Below are positions 37,327-46,517 of a DNA stretch of 64,000 nucleotides, piece after piece (position 1 is the stretch's first letter; the number at the start of each line of letters is the position of its first letter). Both the position numbers and the translations under genes were made by a program. The stretch is from the NCBI GenBank assembly GCA_002279935.1, contig NCCZ01000003.1, forward strand, positions 1 to 64,000, read 5' to 3'. The stretch is from Hyphomicrobium sp. 12-62-95. Lineage in GTDB: Bacteria; Pseudomonadota; Alphaproteobacteria; Rhizobiales; Hyphomicrobiaceae. The notes under the pieces are model-generated. The model was not told the origin of the DNA. It made no database searches and saw only the letters and a list, made by a program, of their open reading frames with translations.

Positions 37327-38136
37327 TTACTGCAACCGGTCAGCCATGACGGAAATCGTGCGCGCATACACTTCCGCCCGGTTCCAATCTTTGATCACAC
37401 CGTAGTTCGCCGAACCCGGCTGCCACGAGCCGCCGCCCTGCCAGCCGTGCCCCTTCATGAAGTTGGCCGTCGAGGCGAGAATGTCGGGCACCGAGCGCAC
37501 CAGATCGCGCCGCCCATCGCCATCAAAATCGACCGCATACTTGTCATAGGAGCCCGGCAAAAACTGAACCTGCCCGATCTCGCCCGCCCAGCCGCCGCGC
37601 AGCTGCGCCGGGGTCATGTCGCCCCGCTGCACGATCCGCATCGCCGCCATGAGATGCCCCGTGAAGAACTCCGACCGGCGGCAATCGTAGGCCAGCGTCG
37701 CAATCGCCTGAATGATCGAATACTTGCCCGAACCATCGCGGCCGAAATTCGTCTCCAGCCCCCAGATCGAAACCAGAATCTCCTTCGGCACGCCGTAGCG
37801 CTTCTCGATCTTCGACAGTAGCCCGGCATGCGTCTTCATCTTCGCCCGCGCGCTGTTCAACAGGCCCGGCCCCACGCGCTTGGCGTAAAACTGCTCGAAG
37901 CTGAGCTTGAACGATTTCTGCGATCGGTCGCGCCGGATGACTGAGCGGTCGTAACTCACGCCATCTAAAGCCCGCGTCAGCGTCGCCTGCGATATGCCCG
38001 CCGACTTCGCCCGCCCCTCGAAATCCGACAGCCATGCTTGAAAACCACCCGCATCGTTACCGCAGGATTTGGCCATCGCGTGCCCTGCCGACACAAACAA
38101 AATAGCGGCTGCCGCCGCAATAAAAGTCAGCCGCAT
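37327..38136 (-). CDS. MltB-family lytic murein transglycosylase
   Basis: This 269-residue periplasmic enzyme has a signal peptide (MRLTFIAAAAAILFVSAGHAM) and an MltB-type catalytic domain with the catalytic Glu in IWGLETNFG and the motif GEIGQVQFLPGSY. No PG-binding domain is present, unlike the paralogue at 28086. GGAG is spaced for the second of two adjacent ATGs (38136). It stands 39 bases from the BtuF-like gene on the same strand. Confidence 0.88.
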   Translation of the reverse strand: MRLTFIAAAAAILFVSAGHAMAKSCGNDAGGFQAWLSDFEGRAKSAGISQATLTRALDGVSYDRSVIRRDRSQKSFKLSFEQFYAKRVGPGLLNSARAKMKTHAGLLSKIEKRYGVPKEILVSIWGLETNFGRDGSGKYSIIQAIATLAYDCRRSEFFTGHLMAAMRIVQRGDMTPAQLRGGWAGEIGQVQFLPGSYDKYAVDFDGDGRRDLVRSVPDILASTANFMKGHGWQGGGSWQPGSANYGVIKDWNRAEVYARTISVMADRLQ

Positions 38137-38231
38137 CATCAAACTCCAATCCGTCTCAAACAAAATCGCAACGCTCCTATTGGCTACAACTGTGGCAGCT
38201 ACGCGAACCAGCGCGATGAGTCGCAGGCACG

Positions 38232-38262
38232 AAAAAGGCGGTGGCTTTTTGAGCCACCGCCT
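38232..38262 (-). terminator. Terminator of the Arg/Tyr-rich gene
   Basis: Arms GGCGGTGGCT/AGCCACCGCC around a 5-base loop are followed by TTTTT on the minus strand, 30 bases after the stop of the gene ending at 38293. Confidence 0.85.
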
Positions 38263-38292
38263 GAGGTTGAACCTCGTAATCAGGAATTGCCC

Positions 38293-38604
38293 TTAGCGGC
38301 AGAACCACACCGGGCCGACGGAAACACAGCCGCGCGAACGCCAGTTATATGGGCGCGAATAGTAGCGGTTGTAGTTCCGGTAGCGGTAGTACCGGCGATC
38401 ATTGCGCCAATTCCTATTATACATGCGGCGCTCGCGGCGATCATTGATGCCGTTGCGATTACGGTCGCGGACTTGGATCACGTCAGCGTGCACAGCACCC
38501 TGCGTAGCGCCCGCAGCCTTGGACAGCGGAGCAGCCGTTGCCGCCTGTGCGCCCATCAAGCCGCCCATTGCGAGGACAGCGATCGTCATAAGTGTTTTCT
38601 TCAC
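38293..38604 (-). CDS. Small secreted Arg/Asn/Tyr-rich protein
   Basis: This 103-residue protein has a signal peptide (MKKTLMTIAVLAMGGLMGAQ, cleavage near ATAA) and a basic, Tyr-rich mature part (RNRNGINDRRERRMYNRNWR; YYRYRNYNRYY). The central DRNRNGINDRRE sequence resembles a calcium-type EF-hand loop, but it may be chance. The start is a GTG at 38604 with AAGGAG 7 bases upstream. The two Cys near the end could form a disulfide. No named family was recognised. Confidence 0.7.
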   Translation of the reverse strand: MKKTLMTIAVLAMGGLMGAQAATAAPLSKAAGATQGAVHADVIQVRDRNRNGINDRRERRMYNRNWRNDRRYYRYRNYNRYYSRPYNWRSRGCVSVGPVWFCR

Positions 38605-38798
38605 GGGGAGTCTCCTTGCTCATGATCTTTACGTTCGAAAGCACTTCCCCGGCGTGACCCTGAGGTGTGCGGCTCTCGATCGAACCAGACACATGGAAAA
38701 CAACGATCGGCCGTCCAGGTTCCGTCGGTACGCCTGCGATAAATAATTGAGTGTGCAGGGAACGATTGCAGGCGGCGTATCAGCAACGTGACCGCTGC

Positions 38799-39200
38799 CT
38801 ATCTGGCAGCCAGCAATTCGATAAAAACATCGCCGTCGTGCATTTTCATCTTCAGTATCGCGCCGTCGAGCTCAAAGGTCTCCACCGTCTCGAGTGAAGC
38901 CAGAAACGCCCGCTCGATGCCCATCGCGCCGAGGCAGTAAACCCGTTTACTCTGCGGCGCGCCCACATCGATAGCGGGCGGATCGATATACTCCACCGGC
39001 GCCCAGAACTGATTGCACCCTGTTGTCCCCGCCACACGATCGGCTTCGAACGTCAGCGTCAGTCCAGCCGGCACCGCCACGCCCTGCACCTTCGTCACGG
39101 TCCATGACGTACCGAGCAGCGGATGCTGCGACGCGCTGACGGCGCCGTGGGTCACCCATGGCGCCGTCAGAAGTGCAATCAGTATCGTTGTAAGACGCAC
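38799..39200 (-). CDS. META-domain (HslJ-like) secreted protein
   Basis: This 133-residue protein has a signal peptide (MRLTTILIALLTAPWVTHGA) followed by a META domain: HPLLGTSWTVTKVQGVAV, the GTTGCNQFWAPVE motif and the MGIERAFLASLETVETFEL segment. META proteins are periplasmic or lipid-anchored and of poorly known function, with HslJ linked to antibiotic tolerance. The GTG at 39200 lies 2 bases after the stop of mcd, so the gene is probably coupled to it. The larger frame to 39587 is antisense to nothing useful and overlaps mcd, so it was not used. Confidence 0.75.
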   Translation of the reverse strand: MRLTTILIALLTAPWVTHGAVSASQHPLLGTSWTVTKVQGVAVPAGLTLTFEADRVAGTTGCNQFWAPVEYIDPPAIDVGAPQSKRVYCLGAMGIERAFLASLETVETFELDGAILKMKMHDGDVFIELLAAR

Positions 39201-39202
39201 GC

Positions 39203-40882
39203 TCAATTGGCGCCTTCCAGAAGGCGGCGCGCAATAACCTGCGCTTGGATCTCGGCCGCGCCCTCGAAGATGTTCAGAATGCGCGCATCGCACAGCACGC
39301 GCGACACGGGATACTCGAGCGCGAAGCCGTTGCCGCCGTGGATCTGCAGCGCGTTGTCCGCGTTCGCCCAGGCGACGCGCGCACCGAGCAGCTTCGCCAT
39401 GCCCGCTTCCAAATCGCAGCGGCGGCCCTGATCCTTTTCGCGCGCCGCGAAATAGGTGAGCTGGCGCGCAATCATGGTTTCGACGGCCATCATCACGACC
39501 TTGTTCGAAACGCGCGGGAACTTGTAAATCGGCGCCCCGAACTGCACGCGGTCCAGCGCATACTTGAGCGCCAGATCCATCGCGCACTGGGCCACGCCGA
39601 CAGCACGCGCCGCAGTCTGGATGCGAGCGCCTTCGAACGTCGCCATCAGCTGCTTGAAGCCTTGGCCTTCGACCCCGCCGAGCAGGCTTTCGGCCGGCAC
39701 CTCGAAGGCATCGAACGAAATGTCGTATTCCTTCATGCCGCGATAGCCGAGCACTTCGATTTCGCCGCCCGACATGCCCTTCGCCGGGAACGGGTTTTCG
39801 TCCGAACCGCGCGGCTTTTCTGCAAGGAACATGGAAAGGCCCTTATAGCCCTTCTCGTTCGGATTGGTTCGGGCAAGAACTGTCATCACGTCGGCGCGCA
39901 CGGGATGCGTGATCCAGGTCTTCTGACCGGTGATCTTCCACACATCGCCGTGCTTTTCAGCCCGCGTCTTGAGCGAGGCGAGGTCAGAGCCCGTGTTGGG
40001 CTCGGTAAACACAGCCGTTGGGAGCATTTCACCAGCCGCGATCGCTGGCAGGTACTTGGCCTTCTGTTCCGGCGTGCCATTGTGGAGAATAAGTTCGCCG
40101 GCGATTTCCGCGCGCGTGCCCAGCGACCCGACGCCGATGTAACCGCGCGACAGTTCTTCCGACACGACGCACATGGCAAGCTTGCCCAGGCCCATGCCGC
40201 CGAACTCTTCCGGCAGCGAGATCGAAAACACGCCGAGCTCGGCCAGATGCTTATAGGTTTCCAGCGGAATGTATTCGTTCTTCAGGTGCCACTCGTGCGC
40301 GTGCGGCACCACTTCTGCGTCCGAGAACGTCTTCATCTGCTCGGCGATTTCAGCGTGCGTCTCATCGAGCCCGCTGTGACCATAAGTGGTCGCGCCCTGC
40401 ATGTCTTCGATGAGGTCGGCGAGCCGCTGCTTCACATAAGAAGCGCTGCCTTCCGCCAACACATCGGCGACCGAGTCTTCGTACCGGCGGATCTCCGCGC
40501 GCGGAATGCCGAGTGCTTCCGGCCGGATGATCTCCACCTGGCTCATCGGAATACCGCCGGCGATCTGCGCGCCATATTCTCCAAAAGCAGCAAGCAGGAT
40601 CAGCTGTTCGATTTCGCCGAACTTGCCCTCGGCCTCGAGATTGGCGGCCCACACGTTCATCTGCCGAAGCGATTCCACCGTGGTCGCAAACCAGGCCAGA
40701 CCGTGCGCGGCATGCTGGGCGGCGTCCATACCACCGGCATCCTGGATGATCTGACGCACACCGGACTTGGCGAGGACGAGAATGCGGTCAGCCGCGCTGA
40801 CGACCTCGGCCGTCCGCTCGATCAGCCGTTTGGGATCGGCGGCCAAGCTATCGGCCTTGGGCTTCAGCTGAGCGATGGTCAT
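39203..40882 (-). CDS. mcd: Methylsuccinyl-CoA dehydrogenase
   Basis: This 559-residue acyl-CoA dehydrogenase oxidises (2S)-methylsuccinyl-CoA to mesaconyl-CoA in the ethylmalonyl-CoA pathway. The family signature GQKTWITHPV, the flavin-binding AVFTEPNTGSDLASL, and the C-terminal QIHGGNGFALEYPVSRVLCD are visible. An N-terminal extension of about 150 residues before the acyl-CoA dehydrogenase core is typical for Mcd and absent in ordinary short-chain enzymes. GGAGGAGAC stands 5 bases before the ATG at 40882. Its neighbours ccr and ecm support the assignment. Confidence 0.88.
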   Translation of the reverse strand: MTIAQLKPKADSLAADPKRLIERTAEVVSAADRILVLAKSGVRQIIQDAGGMDAAQHAAHGLAWFATTVESLRQMNVWAANLEAEGKFGEIEQLILLAAFGEYGAQIAGGIPMSQVEIIRPEALGIPRAEIRRYEDSVADVLAEGSASYVKQRLADLIEDMQGATTYGHSGLDETHAEIAEQMKTFSDAEVVPHAHEWHLKNEYIPLETYKHLAELGVFSISLPEEFGGMGLGKLAMCVVSEELSRGYIGVGSLGTRAEIAGELILHNGTPEQKAKYLPAIAAGEMLPTAVFTEPNTGSDLASLKTRAEKHGDVWKITGQKTWITHPVRADVMTVLARTNPNEKGYKGLSMFLAEKPRGSDENPFPAKGMSGGEIEVLGYRGMKEYDISFDAFEVPAESLLGGVEGQGFKQLMATFEGARIQTAARAVGVAQCAMDLALKYALDRVQFGAPIYKFPRVSNKVVMMAVETMIARQLTYFAAREKDQGRRCDLEAGMAKLLGARVAWANADNALQIHGGNGFALEYPVSRVLCDARILNIFEGAAEIQAQVIARRLLEGAN

Positions 40883-41407
40883 GTCGTCTCCTCCAGACTT
40901 GGGGCTTGGTGCCGCCCCCAAGGCGATGGCCGGGGGCGCGAGATTGCATTGTGATGTCCTGTCGGGCGTCACATTTATCTGTACCGCTAGGGCTGGCAAT
41001 CGCAACCCTGCGCGACACGCGCGCGCGGCTGGTCATTGCCCCCCGGCAGCGACAAACGAGGCGACCCGCGAGGCCGGAGGCGCCCCAGACACAGGATACC
41101 CCGTGAGAGGGAACGCGCACCCGGCACTCCGGTTGCCACATTGAGACCCTGCCGTTACGCACGCCGGCCGGGAGCGGATCCCTGCCCCGTCCAGGCGGGC
41201 GCCTGCGGCCCCGGTTACCGCGCTTTGGAGCCCCTTGCGGACTTTATCCCGCGCGCGGTTCGCCGCATCCAGATTGGCGAACATCCGTGCAACATGCCCG
41301 CAACAACGGCGAATTCTTAACCGTTCGCATCTCGACCGGGCTTGGCAGGACCGTTAGGTTCGCGAGCCTCGACCAACGCCAAGAAGGCGGAAAACCCACC
41401 GAGCCGC
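40883..41407. promoter_or_regulatory. Divergent intergenic region, mcd / yihY
   Basis: This 525-base stretch separates the divergent mcd and YihY-type genes. No family-recognisable ORF was seen. It is unusually long for this dense window and must hold both promoters. I see no strong hairpin or known operator. A regulatory RNA or operator is possible but not supported. Confidence 0.4.
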
Positions 41408-42286
41408 ATGAACCGTTACCGCACATTCCTGGGGGCACTCTATCGGCTCTATGAGCACTCGGGCTTTTCGCTCGCCGGCGCGGTCGCTTTCTCATTCGTG
41501 GTCTCCCTCTTTCCCTTTTGCATCTTTGTCGGCGCCCTCTCAGGCATCTTCGGCGGCCGCGAATTGGCCACCCAGGCCGTAGCCCAGCTCTTCGACATCT
41601 TGCCCGAAGCCGTCGCCTCCGCGCTCGCCCCGCAGGTGGAATCGATCATGGGCTCCAGCCGTATCGACCTCCTAACGGCCTCCGGCTTCCTCGCCCTCTT
41701 CTTCGCAACGAGCGCCATTGAAACCATGCGCGCTGCGCTGAATGGGGCCTACCGCGTGCAGGAGAAGCGGCCCTATCCGGTCTGCCTTCTGATCAGCATG
41801 TGTTTTGTGTTCGTCAGCGCGGTCGCGATGCTCGTTCTCACCTGGGCCGTGGTGTTCGGTCCCGCGATTGCAGCCGCCATTGCCGAATTCGAACCCGACT
41901 GGGCCAAGGAACTCCTGGAATCAACCTGGGTCGACACGATCCAGCGCTATGCGCTCGCCATCGTGGTCATCACAGCCCTTCTGCTATCGTTCCATCTTTG
42001 GCTTGCGGCCGGAAAACGCCGCCTCGCCGATGTGTGGCCGGGTGTGCTCGTCTCCGTCGTACTCTGGATCCTCGTCGCGTCGCTCTATTCGTACTACCTC
42101 GACTTGAGCGACTACACCCGCTTCTACGCCGGCCTCTCCCAGCTCATGATCGCGCTGATCTTCTTCCAGTTCACGGCGATCATCATCATTCTGGGCGCCG
42201 AGGTGAACCGCGGCATCATGGAATTGAAAAAGCTGGGTAACGGCAACGGCGTCCACGCAGAGCCCGGTCCCGCCGCCACCGGCTGA
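41408..42286 (+). CDS. YihY/BrkB-family inner-membrane protein
   Basis: This 292-residue protein has six predicted membrane helices and the YihY pattern: an N-terminal YEHSGFSLAGAVAFSFVVSLFP, central FFATSAIETMRAALNGAYRV, and C-terminal AGLSQLMIALIFFQFTAIIIILGAEVNR. The family was once called ribonuclease BN or BrkB; those roles are not supported. The ATG at 41408 fits the family start. A terminator follows, between it and the convergent ccr. Confidence 0.85.
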   Translation: MNRYRTFLGALYRLYEHSGFSLAGAVAFSFVVSLFPFCIFVGALSGIFGGRELATQAVAQLFDILPEAVASALAPQVESIMGSSRIDLLTASGFLALFFATSAIETMRAALNGAYRVQEKRPYPVCLLISMCFVFVSAVAMLVLTWAVVFGPAIAAAIAEFEPDWAKELLESTWVDTIQRYALAIVVITALLLSFHLWLAAGKRRLADVWPGVLVSVVLWILVASLYSYYLDLSDYTRFYAGLSQLMIALIFFQFTAIIIILGAEVNRGIMELKKLGNGNGVHAEPGPAATG

Positions 42287-42316
42287 TGTCTTGCTGTCAG
42301 CGTCGGCCCAAATGAA

Positions 42317-42349
42317 AAATGGGCGGACCGTTTCCGGACCCGCCCATTT
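42317..42349. terminator. Bidirectional terminator between yihY and ccr
   Basis: Arms AAATGGGCGG and CCGCCCATTT enclose a 13-base loop that can extend the stem further. T-rich ends occur on the minus strand and A-rich flanks on the other, so it can serve both convergent genes. Confidence 0.8.
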
Positions 42350-42373
42350 CCAATTCGACAAGTAATCCGCAGA

Positions 42374-43699
42374 TCAAGCGCGCCGTTGCTGGCTGGCCTC
42401 GATCGTATCTTCCAGCGTCTTGAGGCCGGTCGTCGGTGCCGAGACGAGAACGGCCATGTTGCCGGGCTTATGCTCGTTGCGCATCATCACCATGTGCGCC
42501 TTCGGAATATGCTCCCATGAGAACACTTCCGACATGCACGGATCGATGCGCCGCTCCACGACGAGCTTATTGGCCTGCGAAGCCTGCTGAAGGTTCGCAA
42601 AGTGCGAGCCCTGCACGCGCTTCTGATGCATCCAGAGGTACCGCGCATCCATGGTCAGGTTGTAGCCCGTGGTACCGGCACAAATGACCACCATGCCGCC
42701 GCGTTTGACCACCTGCACCGAGACTGGAATCGTCGTCTCACCCGGATGTTCGAACACGCAGTCGACGTTGACGCCCTTGCCCGTGATGTCCCAGATCGCC
42801 TTGCCGAAGCCGCGCATCTCTTTCAGCCAAGTATTGTACTCGGGCGAGCCCACCTTCGGCAGCTGACCCCAGCACTTGAAGTTCTTGCGATTGATGACGC
42901 CCTTGGCGCCCAGCTGCATCACGAAATCGCGCTTATCGTCGTCCGAAATCACGCCGATCGCATTGGCACCCGACGTCGCGCACAGCTGCACCGCGAAGGC
43001 GCCCAGACCGCCAGCCGCGCCCCAGACGAGCACGTTGTGGCCCGGACGCAGAACGTGCGGCCGATGCCCGAACAGCATGCGATAGGCGGTGGCGAGCGTC
43101 AGCGTGTAGCAGGCGCTTTCTTCCCACGAGAGATGCTTCGGACGTTCCAGTAGCTGCCGGTCCTGCACCCGGCAGAACTGCGCAAACGATCCGTCCGGCG
43201 TCTCGTAACCCCAGATGCGCTGCGAGGGCGAAAACATCGGATCGCCGCCGTTGCACTCTTCGTCGTCGCCGTCGTCCTGGTTGCAGTGAATGACGACTTC
43301 ATCGCCGACTTTCCACCGCTTCACCTTCGAGCCGACCGCCCACACGATGCCCGACGCGTCCGACCCGCAGATATGGTAGGGGTGCTTATGAACGTCGTTG
43401 ATCGGCGAAATCGGCACGCCGAGCGAAGCCCACACGCCGTTGTAATTCACACCGGCGGCCATCACGAGGACGAGCACATCGTGGCTGTCGAGTTCCCACG
43501 TCGGCAGAACTTCCACCTGCATGGCCTTGTCGGGCTCGCCGTGCCGTTCGGCGCGGATCGCCCACGCGTACATGTTCTTCGGCACGTGGCCGAGCGGCGG
43601 AATCTCACCGATCTCGTACAGATCTTTCTTCGCCGCCACGATCGCAGGTGCCGCGTTTCCGGCGCCCTGGCTTCCAATGGCGGTGTTTTGGCTCGACAT
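42374..43699 (-). CDS. ccr: Crotonyl-CoA carboxylase/reductase
   Basis: This 441-residue enzyme reduces and carboxylates crotonyl-CoA to ethylmalonyl-CoA with NADPH, the key step of the ethylmalonyl-CoA pathway. It is a medium-chain dehydrogenase with the nucleotide motif VWGAAGGLGAFAVQL. CCR-typical sequences are MYAWAIRAERHGEPDKAMQ, GVNYNGVWASLGVP, HPYHICGSDASGIVW and CVFEHPGETTIPVSV. The start at 43699 has GGGAG close upstream. With mcd and ecm it gives three pathway-specific enzymes within 8 kb. Confidence 0.95.
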   Translation of the reverse strand: MSSQNTAIGSQGAGNAAPAIVAAKKDLYEIGEIPPLGHVPKNMYAWAIRAERHGEPDKAMQVEVLPTWELDSHDVLVLVMAAGVNYNGVWASLGVPISPINDVHKHPYHICGSDASGIVWAVGSKVKRWKVGDEVVIHCNQDDGDDEECNGGDPMFSPSQRIWGYETPDGSFAQFCRVQDRQLLERPKHLSWEESACYTLTLATAYRMLFGHRPHVLRPGHNVLVWGAAGGLGAFAVQLCATSGANAIGVISDDDKRDFVMQLGAKGVINRKNFKCWGQLPKVGSPEYNTWLKEMRGFGKAIWDITGKGVNVDCVFEHPGETTIPVSVQVVKRGGMVVICAGTTGYNLTMDARYLWMHQKRVQGSHFANLQQASQANKLVVERRIDPCMSEVFSWEHIPKAHMVMMRNEHKPGNMAVLVSAPTTGLKTLEDTIEASQQRRA

Positions 43700-43953
43700 G
43701 CTCCCGTCTCTCCTTGACCGTCGTCGAATTTTCTCTTGGCCAGACACCCGCAGGCGCGGCCAAAGCCCCTTTTTATGACGGGCTTGTTTCAAGCACTTTT
43801 TCGCGCCGCAATAAAGGGCTTGTTTTATAGCCGGAGGCACCCCGTCAACGAGATATTAACGGCAAACCAATACGCTGCAGGCCGAGCCAGCTTATGCACT
43901 GCGGCAACGGTCCACCCCCGTCGCGAGAGCCTGGCCTATGCGAGGCGAGTTTT

Positions 43954-44301
43954 ATGTACGAGATGTTCACGGAGTTCATCCGGAGCTACGTCGCGATCGA
44001 CAGTGACTCCTTGACGATCCTCCTTGTGATGATCGGCTGGTCCGCGCTGCTTTTGCATCTCGGCATTGAATCCCGTTTGGTCACGGCGATGTTCCTGCCG
44101 GGCATGTTTCTCGGCGGCCTAGCGGCCTTCGCAGTGGCCCGGATGGGCTATCTGTCCCTATTTTCGGTCAAAGAAATGCAGGCCGTGGCCGTCAGCGTCG
44201 TCGGCATTATCGCTGGCTTCACGCTGTCCGTTCTCGTGATTCAAGCGGTGCATTGGTTCAAAGAGTGGCGCCGGCCCCTCACTCTGGAAGACCGCATCTA
44301 G
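43954..44301 (+). CDS. Small membrane protein of unknown function
   Basis: This 115-residue protein has three predicted membrane helices (LTILLVMIGWSALLLHLG; VTAMFLPGMFLGGLAAFAVA; AVAVSVVGIIAGFTLSVLVI) and short charged ends (FKEWRRPLTLEDRI). GAGGCGAG lies before the ATG at 43954. It sits between the divergent ccr and the downstream ecm on the same strand as ecm. A hairpin (GGGTAG ... CTACCC at about 44342-44360) follows the stop. No family was recognised. Confidence 0.65.
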   Translation: MYEMFTEFIRSYVAIDSDSLTILLVMIGWSALLLHLGIESRLVTAMFLPGMFLGGLAAFAVARMGYLSLFSVKEMQAVAVSVVGIIAGFTLSVLVIQAVHWFKEWRRPLTLEDRI

Positions 44302-44402
44302 GCCCATATGTGGCCAGCCCATATCTAGCCAGCCGTTGCATGGGTAGTCCGCACCTACCCACCCCCTGATTGTTCCCCTGCTCCCGTGCTTGCGACAGCG
44401 CC

Positions 44403-44432
44403 GTCCTTGCGTTGCCCAGTCCTTGCGTTGCC
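44403..44432 (+). repeat. Tandem 16-base repeat upstream of ecm
   Basis: The 14-mer GTCCTTGCGTTGCC occurs at 44403-44416 and 44419-44432 with a 16-base period. It lies about 65-95 bases before the ecm start, so it could be a pair of regulator sites. The function is unproven. Confidence 0.45.
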
Positions 44433-44496
44433 AAGTCCCACGGATAGTTTAAAGAACGGCGCTCTGGAGCGCTCTTCAACCATTGCGGGATCGACC

Positions 44497-46500
44497 ATGG
44501 CTGACAAGGACACGACGAAGGCGGCTGGCCAAGCAGGCGGGCGCGACAAGCCCTGGCTTTTCCGCACCTACGCCGGTCACTCGACCGCAGCCAAGTCCAA
44601 CGAGCTCTATAAGAAGAACCTGTCCAAGGGCCAGACCGGCCTGTCCATCGCCTTCGACCTGCCGACCCAGACCGGCTACGACAGCGACCACGAGCTGGCC
44701 CGCGGCGAAGTCGGCAAGGTCGGCGTGCCGGTCTCCCACCTGGGCGACATGCGCACCCTGCTCGGCGGCATCCCGCTCGACCAGATGAACACGTCCATGA
44801 CGATCAACGCCACCGCCGCGTGGCTGTTGTCGCTCTACGTCGCCGTCGCCGACGAAACGGGCGCCTCCCGCCAGAAGCTGACCGGCACCATCCAGAACGA
44901 CATCATCAAGGAATATCTGTCCCGCGGGACTTATGTCTTCCCGCCCGAGCCGTCGCTGCGTCTCATCAAGGACACCATCGTCTTCTCGACGAAGGAAGTG
45001 CCCAAGTGGAACCCGACCAACGTCTGCTCCTACCACTTGCAGGAAGCCGGCGCGACGCCCGTCCAGGAACTGGCCTTCGCGTTGGCCACCGCACTCGCCG
45101 TCCTCGACACGGTCAAAGCCTCCGGTGAAGTCCCCGCCGCTGAATTCGGCAACGTTGTCGGCCGCGTCTCCTTCTTCGTTAACGCCGGCATGCGCTTCAT
45201 CACCGAGATGTGCAAGATGCGCGCGTTCACCGAACTGTGGGACGAGATCACCCGCGAGCGCTACGGCGTCACCGACGCGAAGAACCGCTATTTCCGCTAC
45301 GGGGTGCAGGTGAATTCCTTGGGCCTCACCGAGCCGCAGCCCGAAAACAACGTCTACCGCATTCTCCTTGAAATGCTGGCCGTCACGCTGTCGAAAAACG
45401 CCCGCGCCCGCGCTGTGCAGCTCCCCGCTTGGAACGAGGCGCTGGGCCTGCCCCGTCCGTGGGATCAGCAGTGGTCGCTGCGCATGCAGCAGATCCTCGC
45501 CTACGAAACCGACCTGCTCGACTACGGCGACATTTTCGACGGTTCGACCGAGATCAAGCGCAAGGTCGATGAACTCAAAGAGCAGGCCAAGTCCGAACTC
45601 AAAACCATCGAAGCCATGGGCGGCGCCGTCTCCGCGATCGACTACATGAAGCGCCGCCTCGTCGAAAGCGGCACCAGCCGCTTCTCGGGCATCGAAACCG
45701 GCGAACAGATCGTCGTTGGCGTCAACAAGTGGCTTGAAACCGAGCCTTCGCCGCTCACCACCGGCGAAGGCTCGATCATGGTCGTCGACCCCGCCGTCGA
45801 AGCCGAACAAATCGAAAAACTCAAAACCTGGAAGGCCGAACGCGATAACAAGGTCGCCTCCGCAGCGCTCGCCGAAGTCGAGCGCGCCGCCAAAGAAGGC
45901 CGCAACATCATGGAATCGTCCATCGCCGCCGCCAAAGCGGGCGTCACCACCGGCGAATGGGGCATGGCGCTGCGTAAGATCTTCGGCGAATACCGCGCCC
46001 CCACGGGCGTCGCCCAAGCAGCCGCCCAACGCGACGGCGCCGGCCTCGACACCGTCCGCGCCTCCGTCGATGCCGTCTCAACGAAACTCGGCCGCCGCAT
46101 CAAGTTCCTGGTCGGCAAGCCGGGGCTCGATGGCCATTCCAACGGCGCCGAGCAGATCGCCGTCCGCGCCCGCGATGTCGGCATGGAAGTCGTTTACGAA
46201 GGCATCCGCCTCACGCCCGCCCAGATCGTCCGCGCTGCTGGCGACGAAGCCGTTCACGTCGTCGGCCTGTCAATCTTGTCCGGTAGCCATGTTCCGCTGG
46301 TCAAGGATGTCATGGAGCGCATGCGCAAGGACGGCCTCGCCGACATCCCCGTCATCGTCGGCGGCATCATCCCGCCCGAAGACGAAAAGACACTCAAAGC
46401 GTTCGGCGTCGCCGCGGTCTACACGCCGAAAAACTTCCAGCTGAACGACATCATGGCCGACATCGTCCGCCTCGTGGATACAAACGCCAAAGCGGCGTGA
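44497..46500 (+). CDS. ecm: Ethylmalonyl-CoA mutase
   Basis: This 667-residue B12-dependent mutase turns (2R)-ethylmalonyl-CoA into methylsuccinyl-CoA. The acyl-CoA barrel is at residues about 20-520 (GLSIAFDLPTQTGYDSDHELARGEVGKVGV; the opening RTYAGHSTAAKSNELY). The C-terminal cobalamin-binding domain has the His-containing motif DGHSNGAEQIA and then GLSILSGSH. It is shorter than methylmalonyl-CoA mutase large subunits, as usual for Ecm. GGGA precedes the ATG at 44497; the frame opens further upstream at 44386. It is followed after 17 bases by a small gene on the same strand. Confidence 0.92.
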   Translation: MADKDTTKAAGQAGGRDKPWLFRTYAGHSTAAKSNELYKKNLSKGQTGLSIAFDLPTQTGYDSDHELARGEVGKVGVPVSHLGDMRTLLGGIPLDQMNTSMTINATAAWLLSLYVAVADETGASRQKLTGTIQNDIIKEYLSRGTYVFPPEPSLRLIKDTIVFSTKEVPKWNPTNVCSYHLQEAGATPVQELAFALATALAVLDTVKASGEVPAAEFGNVVGRVSFFVNAGMRFITEMCKMRAFTELWDEITRERYGVTDAKNRYFRYGVQVNSLGLTEPQPENNVYRILLEMLAVTLSKNARARAVQLPAWNEALGLPRPWDQQWSLRMQQILAYETDLLDYGDIFDGSTEIKRKVDELKEQAKSELKTIEAMGGAVSAIDYMKRRLVESGTSRFSGIETGEQIVVGVNKWLETEPSPLTTGEGSIMVVDPAVEAEQIEKLKTWKAERDNKVASAALAEVERAAKEGRNIMESSIAAAKAGVTTGEWGMALRKIFGEYRAPTGVAQAAAQRDGAGLDTVRASVDAVSTKLGRRIKFLVGKPGLDGHSNGAEQIAVRARDVGMEVVYEGIRLTPAQIVRAAGDEAVHVVGLSILSGSHVPLVKDVMERMRKDGLADIPVIVGGIIPPEDEKTLKAFGVAAVYTPKNFQLNDIMADIVRLVDTNAKAA

Positions 46501-46517
46501 GAAAGCAATAGTCGAAA

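Noticed and set aside
38293..38604. EF-hand calcium site in the Arg/Tyr-rich secreted protein
   Set aside because: DRNRNGINDRRE resembles a loop, but only one such loop is present and the flanking helices are absent.
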